The position numbers were made by a program, and so were the translations under genes. A stretch of 12,011 nucleotides of DNA from Candidatus Villigracilis saccharophilus (lineage in GTDB: Bacteria; Chloroflexota; Anaerolineae; Anaerolineales; Villigracilaceae). The stretch covers positions 1 to 12,011 of the forward strand of contig JADJNA010000063.1 in NCBI GenBank assembly GCA_016709305.1. Reading direction: 5' to 3'. Shown one piece after another: positions 1 to 7,433 of the stretch (its first letter is position 1; every line of letters begins with the position of its first letter). The notes beneath the pieces were generated by a model. That model did no database searches, was not told the origin of the DNA, and worked only from the letters and a program-made list of their open reading frames with translations.

Positions 1-6
1 CCAGCG

Positions 7-280
7 CTACATCCCATTGCGGTCCACTTTGGGAATTTCTTCAATTTGTAAAGAAGGTAGGAGATCGAGTAGCCCGTTCCTATACTTCCCAAACTCGCCA
101 AACTGAAATCTCCTTTTTTGGATCGCAGTAATGCCGACGTGTTCCTTACAATTCCTGTGAAGAAAGTGGTCTTGGTGCATTTATCACCATGCGTTGTATG
201 GCATAGTAATCAAACAGGTAAACGGCCAATGATAATATCAATTTTCTCTGCTGTTCCGCCTCGCGCGAAAATATTTTCAT
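7..280 (-). pseudogene. Possible small coding remnant, function unknown
   Basis: An ATG at 278-280 opens a frame beginning MKIFSREAEQQRK and running through a hydrophobic stretch (LILSLAVYLFDYY) to a stop near 143. A second frame begins at an ATG at 178-180 and gives a 57-residue peptide ending EIPKVDRNGM with a stop at 7-9. Joined by one frame change they would make a protein of about 90 residues. A third frame is also open from about 190 to the window edge, so the true reading is uncertain. I recognise no family. The 278 bases to the right, up to 558, hold no convincing gene; the only pattern there is a 10-base direct repeat at 478-487 and 490-499. Confidence is low and this could be non-coding. 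Confidence 0.25.
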
Positions 281-558
281 AACTCTACCATAAAAAAAGG
301 TTTTGTACAATTACACAAATATTTCACAATCGAATCCAGTTTTGTTCCCGGATTTAAACATTCTCTTTTGCGGAAAGATTGATTTAATCACAAATACTTA
401 CAAAAAACGCTGAATATCCAGATCTTCAACCTTCCTGCTCAGTGTTATTCCTCACATATCCCTCTGATCAAACATGATGTTTTGAAGGCTGTTTTGAAGT
501 ACTGTACCCCTCACTTTACTGTGGTGAATTTCATAATACAGGTTTGGGAGGCATCCTA

Positions 559-1643
559 TTATTCAAGCATAGATATTTTTAACGTGTACTGTATGTATAT
601 GGAGCAATATTGCTGATTGCCTGAAGGCGTAAATAATGAGGCTGACTCGCGTCGTTTCATAATAGCTTGCCACCGCAAGTAAGCACAATATCCTCGGCAA
701 TCTGGCCGTTTCTCTGTAATTCGACACGAAATTTTTCGCTTGTGCAAAGTGTCTGCACAGATATTTTTTGCTTTAAACGGGGTGAATTTAATCCAATCTT
801 TGTATTTGCCTGCGGCGCAGAGAGCTCCGCTGACCTGTAAAATCTGGGTGCCTGTTAGCGAGAATACGGTCTCAGTCAGCGGAGCTTGCATTGAGTCCCC
901 ATCCTGCATGGCTAACTGAACCGCGATTTCAGTTGTAGGAGATGCTTCAATTGTTTCTTCCGCTGTTCCAATGACAGGAACGGAGTCCAAATTTTCCACC
1001 TCTAAAAAATTTATGGCCGCCCAGCCTTTGCCATCGACAGCCTTCGAAAAATTCAATTGTATCCGCTCTCGCTGGGATCTTTGCCTGTGACGAAAACAAC
1101 ATCCATCCAGTATGTCTCCCCAGCGACCTCGAAAACCGGTACTGGGTTCGCTGCGCACATTTAGTTTCAGTATTGCGTCCGCTCACCCCGTTCCTGAGCC
1201 TGCCATGCCGCCAATGATCGCGATTTCCATTGCAATGTTGACCTGCTCAAACTGGCGCGTACCCAGCGCTTTCCCTGTTTGCTGACTATGGATAACTGAT
1301 CAATAACCAGCTTCCGCTTGCATCCTTGCCGATGACCTGTACTGCTGTAAATTGATCGATAGTGCCCAGCGCTACTCGCTGTGGATGGTTCTGCGCGAAT
1401 ATTTAATTGACGGCTGGCGGTTATCCCTTCTACTGAAGAGGTGATCGGGGTTTCTACTGAGGTAAGCGTTTCAAGAGTTGCAGTGGGTTTGGCGCTGATG
1501 GGGGATTGGGGTCGGAGGTAGAGTTGCAGTGACAAAAACAGGCGTCGCTGGCAATCCCACTGATGGACATATTCTACGCCACAGCTAGTAAATATGATCA
1601 TCACAGCGATGAGGTAGAGATAGTTTTGTACGGCATAAGTCAA
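559..1643 (-). pseudogene. Frame-disrupted lipoprotein with two SH3-like repeats
   Basis: Read across several frames, this is one exported lipoprotein of about 360 codons. The N-terminus has a hydrophobic segment (YLYLIAVMIIF) ending in the lipobox-like TSCG. A Pro/Thr-rich linker follows; in a neighbouring frame it reads LPATPVFVTATLPPTPIP. Next come two SH3-like (SH3b) units with the typical opening, LNIRAEPST and LNVRSEPST. The first continues in another frame as LGTIDQFTAVQVIGKDASGS and the second as FEVAGETYWMDVVFVTGKD. A C-terminal beta-rich domain (about 1000 down to 559) carries several Cys and ends KISMLE. SH3b domains usually bind peptidoglycan or other envelope ligands, so a cell-surface role is inferred. 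At least five frame changes are needed. The start is uncertain: a TTG at 1641-1643 keeps the signal frame open, and the true start may lie further upstream after an indel. It is a real pseudogene only if the indels are genuine. Confidence 0.6.
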
Positions 1644-1671
1644 TTGTATCTAAAATGAAATTGAGTTAGAT

Positions 1672-1695
1672 AAAAACTGTCACTTGACAGTTTTT
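1672..1695 (-). terminator. Rho-independent terminator, symmetrical
   Basis: Arms 1672-1681 and 1686-1695 are perfect 10-base inverted repeats (AAAAACTGTC / GACAGTTTTT) around a four-base loop. The A and T runs at the two ends make it usable in either direction. It sits just past the end of the lipoprotein remnant at 1731-2281 and before the next minus-strand gene, so its likely job is to end that transcript. Confidence 0.7.
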
Positions 1696-1730
1696 CTAGC
1701 GCTGGAGTTTCTAAACCCCCGCGTTTCATT

Positions 1731-2281
1731 TCACATAATTGGGTGGATCATTTCAAGTAAGGCTGTATTCGTCAGTTGCCAGTTTCATGTGGATCAGCGT
1801 TTTTTTCGAATGGAGTTGATCTCTTCAAGCATGGTTTGGTCTTCTCTTTCAGAAACATTTTATGCTCTCTACTGATTAATTTTGTTTTGCCATGAGTGAA
1901 TCAGGTTCGCATTGATGGTTTGCATGGCCGGAGGGACGGGCTGAAGTTGGAGTAACTCATCTGTCACTACGGACAATTGGTCCAAGTGATACTGTCACCG
2001 TGTCTTTCAACAACGGCGCTTTTAAAAATAGCTTTTGTCCCATCGCTAGTTGGTGGTAACTGTTAAATTGTATATGTACCCAGCCACACGGAAATTTTGC
2101 CGCGGCTTTATCAGCATATGCGATATTTTCAGGCGTGAAAGATGGCGTATTGATCGGAATGACGGTTGGGCGTCTCAGGTTATGCCGTATTGACCGCTAA
2201 AGGAGCGCAGGCAGGTAGAAGAAACAAAACTGCAACGATTAATAAAGTGTATTTCCAAAGTCTTCCGCTTTATTTTTTTCA
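1731..2281 (-). pseudogene. Frame-disrupted lipoprotein, function unknown
   Basis: No single long frame exists here, but consecutive pieces read as one exported protein of about 180 codons. The ATG at 2279-2281 gives MKKIKRKTLE; after one frame change the sequence continues KYTLLIVAVLFLLPACAPLA, a signal peptide with lipobox LPAC. The next piece (about 2180 to 1957) reads VIPINTPSFTPENIAYADKA and later KAPLLKDTVTVSLGPIV. The next (1960 to 1869) reads TDELLQLQPVPPAMQTINAN with stop TAG at 1869-1871. A further charged helical piece (TMLEEINSIRK) may extend the protein to the TGA at 1731-1733. The alternation of open pieces with no overlap in sense is the evidence for coding. I recognise no domain beyond the lipoprotein signal. 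It lies between a tRNA gene and a terminator. The C-terminal end is either 1869 or 1731. Confidence 0.55.
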
Positions 2282-2301
2282 TAAATCTGTGGAATTAAAT
2301 G

Positions 2302-2371
2302 TGCCCCCGCGAGATTGAACTGCGGTCGTCGGCTTCGGAGGCCAATACTCTATCCGCTGAGCTACAGGGGC
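2302..2371 (-). tRNA. tRNA-Arg (anticodon CCG), T arm short
   Basis: The minus strand reads GCCCCTGTAGCTCAGCGGAT at its 5' end. The acceptor arms (GCCCCTG with CGGGGGC) pair, the D stem GCTC/GAGT pairs, and the anticodon stem TTGGC/GCCGA closes the loop CTCCGAA, giving anticodon CCG for Arg codon CGG. CCA is not encoded. The T arm is wrong: only GCAGTTCAATCTCG lies between the variable region and the acceptor strand, where a normal arm has 17 bases with GGTTCGAATCC. The gene is 70 bases long, about three short. The rest is intact, so missing bases in the sequence are more likely than a dead gene. Confidence 0.85.
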
Positions 2372-2406
2372 AACGGATGGAATTTTACCATGTCGTCGGA
2401 AATGAA

Positions 2407-2436
2407 AGAAGGCTGATGCCCAGTCACCAGCCTTCT
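2407..2436 (-). terminator. Rho-independent terminator of the PrsW-like gene
   Basis: The arms AGAAGGCTG (2407-2415) and CAGCCTTCT (2428-2436) form a 9-base stem with a 12-base loop. On the minus strand the right side is followed by TTCATTT. It lies about 20 bases past the stop codon of the protease gene at 2455, as expected for its terminator. Confidence 0.75.
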
Positions 2437-2454
2437 GTTTGAAAAATATGCAGC

Positions 2455-3423
2455 TTATTTCACTTGTGGCGCGAGCAACGCCAGTTCCTTCCGTAATAAA
2501 TCAAGGATCGCCATGTTGCCGCTTTCATCACCGTGTTTTTCGATCTGTTCCTTTTTATGTGACAATTCACCGCAAACCTGATAAAAGCGGGCAGAGGTTT
2601 TCCGCTAAAGCCTGCTGTGGTTACAGTCCACGGGGAAAGGGCTTTTGATATTGCGATTGTGAGATCAAGCCGGCGATCATCTCAGAGTGGAGATGGCGTT
2701 TGACGATATTGCGCTCGTTGCTGATCATCCAGATGATAAACCCAAACATGAAGGTCCAGCCGATCCAGTCAACAAAGGTGCCGGCCGCGAGTCCACCCAG
2801 GCCGCCTATGAGTCCGCCAAATGTATTGTGAAAGGCGTGTGTCGTAACGGCCATTCCAAAGCCGATCAGCGGTGCAATCAACTTGATGATTAGGTTTCGA
2901 TTGGTGCGTGATACAGCCAGCCCAATCCCTGTAAAAGCTGTATAGAATGGATGCTGCCATCCAACGATGATTACTCGAATAAATGCCAGCAGGAACAAAC
3001 CGCCCCACCCGCCCTCCTGGTAGCCATTACGGAAAATATAAAGTGTGTTCTCTGTCGCGGCAAAGCCAAGTGCGGCAATACCGCCGTAAATTATGCCACC
3101 CAAGACCGAGTCAAATTCTTTTTGCGGAACATGAAGAACACGATCAAGACAGCCAGTCCTTTGAGAGCTTCTTCGACGATCGGAGCGACAATAGAGGTTG
3201 TGCCAATTTCTGCGGCATTCTCTGACCCGGTAAAAACATAGATCCCCAAGCCAAAAGCGGTGTTAATGATGAATGCTCCGCCTGCAGCAATCACGACACC
3301 CCAGAAGAATGTTGCCCAGAGCAGGATCTTGGGTTCTTTTTCGTAGCGATCCAGCCAATAGACAAAAGCCGCGAAGAAAAACATGGGAACAAAACCAAAG
3401 AATAAAGAAACGATCAGCGCCAT
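2455..3423 (-). CDS. PrsW-family intramembrane protease (frame-interrupted)
   Basis: PrsW-family proteins are multi-span membrane glutamic-type proteases; Bacillus PrsW cleaves the anti-sigma factor RsiW. The ATG at 3421-3423 has a strong Shine-Dalgarno (GGAGGA, 3432-3437). All family motifs are visible in order: EEALKG (Glu84, Glu85, Lys88), then AATENTLY, GWQHPFYTAFTG (HxxxT) and THAFHN, set among hydrophobic helices. The frame is broken near 3119-3123, near 2643-2646 and near 2583-2586. Each break is repaired by one extra A/T in a run, restoring RKKEFDSVLGGIIYG, QKALSPWTVTT and AFYQVCGELSHKKEQ. The repaired cytosolic tail ends LLRKELALLAPQVK with stop at 2455-2457, giving about 320 residues, a normal length. 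The substrate is unknown: no anti-sigma gene lies in the window. Family assignment is secure; activity is inferred. Confidence 0.88.
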
Positions 3424-3475
3424 TTTATTTTTCCTCCAATTGAAATAAATATTTCAGAATTGATTATTGTACAAG

Positions 3476-4105
3476 CTATTCTTGGAAAATCAAGCGGGTT
3501 CTTTCAACACGGGTATATTCTGGTTCAATGCCGAGTGTATTCAAAACTTCTTCGGGGCGGCCTGTAGCGCCTTCACGCGCGGCGAGGGTCATGAATATGC
3601 AGTGTTTCCCGTTTGCATCTGTTTCCATATCCAGCAGTTCGATGAGCGGACGCAGGTCATAGAATTTTCCACGACGTTCACGAGGAAGTGTGGTTGAGGA
3701 CTTGATCTCCTCAATGGCGCGCTTCAGAAGGGATCCTGTAACCGGCTCTGTCAAATGGACTTGATATTCCGCCGAGAGTACCTGCGTTTGCAGCGCAGGC
3801 GCGCGTTCATCCACGCTTTCCACTTGGGTGATTTGAATATCCTTGGGCAGGCTGCCTGCCAATCGAGCGATTATCTCTTGTGTGGCAAGCTCCTCATTGA
3901 AGCGGACATCAAGCACTTCGCCGAGAGACGAAAATCCAAGAGGCAGGGCGGCGGCAATACTGATCTTTGGCTGTGGGTGAAATCCCTGTGAGTAGCTGAG
4001 AGGCAGGTCGGCGCGGCGCATGGCGCGTTCCCATAAGCGGTGCAAATCAAGGTGGCCTGTATAACGAAGTGCGCCTTGTTTTGTGAATGTGATGCGAGCG
4101 CGCAT
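3476..4105 (-). CDS. TIGR03936/DUF2344 radical-SAM-linked protein
   Basis: This 209-residue protein matches the DUF2344 family (TIGR03936, 'radical SAM-linked protein'). The hallmark N-terminus is present: RITFTKQGALRYTGHLDLHR at about residues 4-23, then the RADLPLSYSQGFHPQPK region (31-47) and ALPLG. In many bacteria this domain is encoded beside, or fused to, a TIGR03960 radical SAM protein, and the same pairing occurs here with one gene between. The molecular function of the family is not established to my knowledge. The ATG at 4103-4105 follows the stop of the upstream gene by two bases with only a weak ribosome site, so translation is probably coupled. It is the last gene of the operon transcribed from 6566; no strong hairpin is visible in the 50 bases after its stop. 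Confidence 0.88.
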   Translation of the reverse strand: MRARITFTKQGALRYTGHLDLHRLWERAMRRADLPLSYSQGFHPQPKISIAAALPLGFSSLGEVLDVRFNEELATQEIIARLAGSLPKDIQITQVESVDERAPALQTQVLSAEYQVHLTEPVTGSLLKRAIEEIKSSTTLPRERRGKFYDLRPLIELLDMETDANGKHCIFMTLAAREGATGRPEEVLNTLGIEPEYTRVERTRLIFQE

Positions 4106-4107
4106 AT

Positions 4108-4632
4108 TTAATTTGATTCCGTTGCGATGGATTTAAACCAGAGACGAATGTCGTGGATGATTCGGCGATAGGGTTTATAGGTGTGTTCCGCAATGCGATG
4201 AAATAGATCATGGTCAAGGCACTGGTTTTGGGTTAATTTTTCCAACGTGGAAATGATATTCTCATAAGCTGCGAGTTCCTGCTCGACAATATCATCCACG
4301 CCTATGTTTTTGTGTTTATATGTCACGATGTGGTTTCGGCTCTCTTTTTCCAGTAAGGGCGATTCGTAATCAGGGTAGCCAAAATTCTTTTGAAAATTCT
4401 CCAACGCGGAGTGGGACGTGCAAGGCGAATAATCCTCGCTGTGCAATATCTCGTTCAGGCGGTCTGCGATGAATTGTTCACGGGTTAGGATATCCGCTAA
4501 TATGTCTTTGATGGATAAATTGCCTGAAACGCCTTTTATCGTCATCTGGCGCGAGAAACCGACTTGATTTAGGATTAATTCAAATCTATCGCGTTCGCGC
4601 TGCAAACGGGGGATGAAGGTGGTTTTATTCAT
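4108..4632 (-). CDS. DinB / ClbS-DfsB-like four-helix protein
   Basis: A 174-residue, soluble, mostly helical protein. The segment NLSIKDILADILTREQFI (about residues 39-56) matches the 'SVKDxLAHL' region of the ClbS/DfsB (DUF1706) branch of the DinB fold. The C-terminal HTYKPYRRIIHDIRLWF matches that branch's 'NTYxHYxxH' end. DinB-fold proteins often bind a metal through three His, and some are thiol transferases or protective hydrolases. Here the first ligand position appears to be Asp (LADIL) rather than His, so metal binding is doubtful. The gene sits inside the radical-SAM operon, 5 bases after the TIGR03960 stop and 2 bases before the DUF2344 start, so it is co-transcribed with both. No SD of note is seen. 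The fold assignment is moderate; substrate and role are unknown. Confidence 0.6.
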   Translation of the reverse strand: MNKTTFIPRLQRERDRFELILNQVGFSRQMTIKGVSGNLSIKDILADILTREQFIADRLNEILHSEDYSPCTSHSALENFQKNFGYPDYESPLLEKESRNHIVTYKHKNIGVDDIVEQELAAYENIISTLEKLTQNQCLDHDLFHRIAEHTYKPYRRIIHDIRLWFKSIATESN

Positions 4633-4637
4633 TTGGA

Positions 4638-6566
4638 TTAGTCGCCTACAACCGGCAATTCAACATCAATTTTTTGTGAAGGCGATTTTACATCCGGGCA
4701 TTTCCAACCCTCACCGGGGTTTTCTCGGCGCAGGTTGGCGAAGGTTGGCAGGATTCCGCATGCAAAACAATTCAATCGGCAATCCACGCGGATCTGACCC
4801 TCAAGCGATTGACGGAAATCCTGGAACAGAAAGTTCTTGCGTACTGCCGCAGTGATGTGTTCCCACGGGAAGACTTCATCTGTGCGGCGCTGGCGGTGGG
4901 TATAAAAGGCGGGGTCGAGTCCGTGTTCTTCGAAAGCGGGTAGCCATGCTTCCTGTTTTTTAGCCTCATCCCATGCATCGAATTTCGCGCCGTTCTTCCA
5001 GGCCGTGTAGATCACTTCTGACATTCTTCGGTCACCGCGTGAGAGCCAGGCTTCCAATAAAGAATCTTCTGGTTTGGTCCAGCTCAACTTTATACTTTTA
5101 TCTTTCAAAAGCTGGCGTTTTAGCAAAGCCTGTTTTCAAGGATATTTTTCTCTCGTATCACACGCCACCCATTGAAATGGTGTCTGCGGTTTTGGCACAA
5201 ATGTGCTCACACCCGCGTGTAATTTAATTCGCCAGCCAGCAACTTTTCGTCCTTCGTCAATCACTCGACGGCACAGGTCCACGATAGCTTGCACATCTTC
5301 CAGCGTTTCGCTTGGATGCCCGATCATGAAGTACAACTTGATGGTTGTCCACCCGCGGCTGTAAATGTCGCGGGTGGTGTTGATGATATCTTCGTCAGGA
5401 ATGAATTTGTTGATGATGCGGCGCATTCGTTCGCTGGCGGCTTCAGGTGCAAGGGTGAATCCGGCAGAACGATGCTGCTTCAATTTGTTCATCAAATCCA
5501 CTGAAACTGATTCAATGCGTAGAGATGGCAGGTTGACTGACAACTTGCGCCCTTCGAACCGTTTGCTGATCGCATCCACTAGTTCATTGATATATGTATA
5601 GTCTGAGGATGAAAGTGACATCAGAGCGAGTTCTTCAAATCCGGTAGAGCGGACTGCCTCATCTGCCGCATCCACTATTTCCTGCACGCTTCTTTCCCGA
5701 ACGGGACGTGTGATCATCCCCGCCTGGCAGAATCTACATCCGCGGGTACAGCCCCGCATGATCTCCACCGAAACACGATTATGGATCACTTCAATGTTCG
5801 GAACAATGAATTTCAATGGAGGCGGAAGTAATCTTGCCACGATGCGTTTGTTCACCACTTTGGGCACTCCAGGAGTGGTCGGTAGGGTATGCGCTACTGT
5901 CCCGTCTTCAAAGTATTCGGTGTTGTAAAATTTTGGAACATATACGCCTGGAATTTGAGAAAGGGCAAGCAGCAGTTCTTCACGTGAGAATAGAATATTT
6001 GATTTTTTATACTTTTGAACAACATTTACGATATCGTGAATGACTTCCTCGCCCTCACCGATCGCGAAGGCATCGATGAAGGCATGCATCGGCTCAGGGT
6101 TGGTAGCGGAGTGCCCGCCCGCAATGATGATTGGGTGCTTTTCATTGCGACCCGCTGACCGGACAGGAATGCCTGCGAGGTCGAGAATGTTAAGGGCGTT
6201 CGTGTAGAGAGTTTCGTAGGGTAGCGTAAAGCCAATTATGTCAAAGCAGGCCAGTGGTTGTTTTGATTCGAGCGAGTAAAGTGGAATCTCGTGTTCACGC
6301 ATAAGCGCTTCCATATCGACCCAAGGGGCGTATGCGCGTTCTGCCAGCGCGTCCTCACGCTGATTGATCTGATCATAAAGGATCTTCAAGCCAACATTTG
6401 AGACGCCAATATCATAAATATCGGGGAAGACAAAGGCGACCTTGGTTTGCGCTTTATCCCAATTTTTGACTGTGCTGTTGAGTTCGCCGCCCACATAGCG
6501 GCCGGGTTTTTGCACCTTTAAGAGAATACGGTCAAGTTTGGTTTCTATCTGTTCTGGAGTTAACAT
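4638..6566 (-). CDS. TIGR03960 radical SAM protein with B12-binding-like N-terminus (frame-interrupted)
   Basis: The N-terminal 476 residues contain LLKVQKPGRYVGGELN (15-30), a cobalamin-binding-like region (VAFVFPDIYDIGVSNVGLKI to about 170, with IIAGGHSATNPEP) and the 4Fe-4S motif CTRGCRFC (Cys273, Cys277, Cys280) of radical SAM enzymes, followed by a SAM barrel to STFVPKPQTPFQW. The rest lies in another frame from about 5126 down to 4638: LLKDKSIKLSW, RGDRRMSEVIYTAWK, HGLDPAFYTHR and the Cys-rich DCRLNCFACG. Two missing bases between about 5105 and 5150 explain the split: one A in the run read GAGAAAAATATC and one T in CTTTGC, restoring EKNILENRLLLKRQLL. The joined protein of about 640 residues matches the family's usual length. 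Family members are uncharacterised orphan radical SAM proteins usually encoded with DUF2344 partners. First gene of the operon. Confidence 0.9.
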
Positions 6567-6573
6567 GGCGCGT

Positions 6574-6579
6574 ATTATA
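6574..6579 (-). promoter_or_regulatory. Perfect -10 box (TATAAT), leaderless layout
   Basis: The minus strand reads TATAAT at 6579-6574, with only seven bases to the ATG at 6566-6564. Transcription from this box would start at or next to the A of the ATG. No Shine-Dalgarno fits in that space. The -35 region is weak (no good TTGACA about 17 bases upstream). The radical-SAM operon mRNA may therefore be leaderless. The alternative is that the box is chance and the true promoter lies further right. Confidence 0.5.
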
Positions 6580-6662
6580 CCTGATAAGAATTGTCTAATT
6601 GCGCCTTGGCTGCGAATGGGTAATATCTCAGACTTTGCAAAATTGAAAAGAGGAGGGGTGTG

Positions 6663-6683
6663 AATTAGTCCTTATGGCTAATT
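6663..6683. repeat. Short inverted repeat in the divergent intergenic region
   Basis: AATTAG (6663-6668) and CTAATT (6678-6683) flank a nine-base centre, followed by a T run. It lies between the divergent starts at 6566 and 6731. It could be a weak hairpin or an operator; AT-only arms of this length also occur by chance. Confidence 0.25.
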
Positions 6684-6730
6684 TTTATTGGTCAGGGTTG
6701 GTTTAGAATTTTATATCAAGGAGTGATGAA

Positions 6731-7381
6731 ATGAAAAAAATTCTTTTAATTTTGTTAGCATTTGTACTGGCCGCCTGCGGCGCATCGCCTACTCAACAAG
6801 CACAGCCAACACCGATCATTATGACGGTGATCGTACCAGCTACTTCCGAAGCTGAAGTAGCCGCTCCAACAGTTGTTCCACCGACAGAGGTTCCGCCTAC
6901 GCTTGCGCCGACTTTGGTGCCGCCGACTGCAGAGGTGATCGTCGTGACTGCCACCAGCGCGCCTGTAAGCGCACCTGTTGCTAGCGGCGCGCCGATTCAG
7001 ATAGACAATATCCTTGGCAAAGGGGTATTCACAAATATGACCATGTCTGAAGATACTTTGACCCTGCGATGTACTCCAAGGGAGATCACCTTTAACATTA
7101 CTGCCAGCCTGCCTGAAATTACAGATGCCCTATTGGCTTACCGTGTCGTTGATAATCCCGCCGGTCTCTATCCATCTGAATGGCAGAGCAATATTAAGAT
7201 GCAGAGTGATAAGAATGGAAACTTCTCAATTGTCTTTGGCGGAGATGATGTGAATGAAGATCTTCGACTAGACAAGGCTTGGCTTGATATTCAATTTATC
7301 GGCCTCAACAAAGGCGGTGCGCCTGTTGATCGTACACAGAAAATCGAACGGTTGATCACTTATTACAAGGATTGCCCGTAA
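6731..7381 (+). CDS. Lipoprotein with Pro/Thr-rich linker
   Basis: A 216-residue exported lipoprotein. The signal peptide MKKILLILLAFVLAAC ends in lipobox LAAC with the lipidated Cys at residue 16. Residues 20-88 form a flexible linker rich in Pro, Thr, Val and Ala (PTVVPPTEVPPTLAPTLVPP). The C-terminal domain (about 90-216) is predicted beta-rich and holds two Cys, at 114 and 215, that could form a disulphide tying the first strand to the end. I recognise no named domain. The ATG at 6731 follows AAGGAG with normal spacing. The gene is monocistronic, divergent from the radical-SAM operon and closed by a strong hairpin 11 bases past its stop. Its linker style matches the two broken lipoproteins further left. 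Likely anchored to the outer face of the cytoplasmic membrane; function unknown. Confidence 0.85.
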   Translation: MKKILLILLAFVLAACGASPTQQAQPTPIIMTVIVPATSEAEVAAPTVVPPTEVPPTLAPTLVPPTAEVIVVTATSAPVSAPVASGAPIQIDNILGKGVFTNMTMSEDTLTLRCTPREITFNITASLPEITDALLAYRVVDNPAGLYPSEWQSNIKMQSDKNGNFSIVFGGDDVNEDLRLDKAWLDIQFIGLNKGGAPVDRTQKIERLITYYKDCP

Positions 7382-7391
7382 CTTAATTACA

Positions 7392-7421
7392 AAAAAGGAC
7401 AGGCGCAAACCTGTCCTTTTT
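7392..7421. terminator. Bidirectional rho-independent terminator
   Basis: Perfect 12-base arms (AAAAAGGACAGG at 7392-7403, CCTGTCCTTTTT at 7410-7421) around the six-base loop CGCAAA. With an A run on one side and a T run on the other, it can serve both converging genes: the lipoprotein ending at 7381 and the bactofilin-like gene ending at 7434. Confidence 0.9.
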
Positions 7422-7433
7422 GTTGAATTTGAA

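Noticed and set aside
478..499. Tandem 10-base direct repeat TGTTTTGAAG separated by GC.
   Set aside because: Only two copies, short and AT-rich; no third unit or spacer pattern, so not a CRISPR or iteron array.
1684..1875. A 63-residue plus-strand open frame.
   Set aside because: It begins inside the terminator hairpin, has no ribosome site, and the minus strand reads as the end of a lipoprotein.
1..2300. Decaying island from a mobile element or phage.
   Set aside because: No transposase, integrase, terminal repeats or att-like duplication of the tRNA end could be found; the broken frames are explained by indels in ordinary lipoprotein genes.
2687..3241. Plus-strand open frames opposite the PrsW-like gene.
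   Set aside because: The minus strand carries clear protease motifs over the same bases; the plus frames show none.
4638..5126. A separate protein of 162 residues after the radical SAM gene.
   Set aside because: It matches the usual C-terminal part of TIGR03960 proteins and is joined by two single-base repairs.
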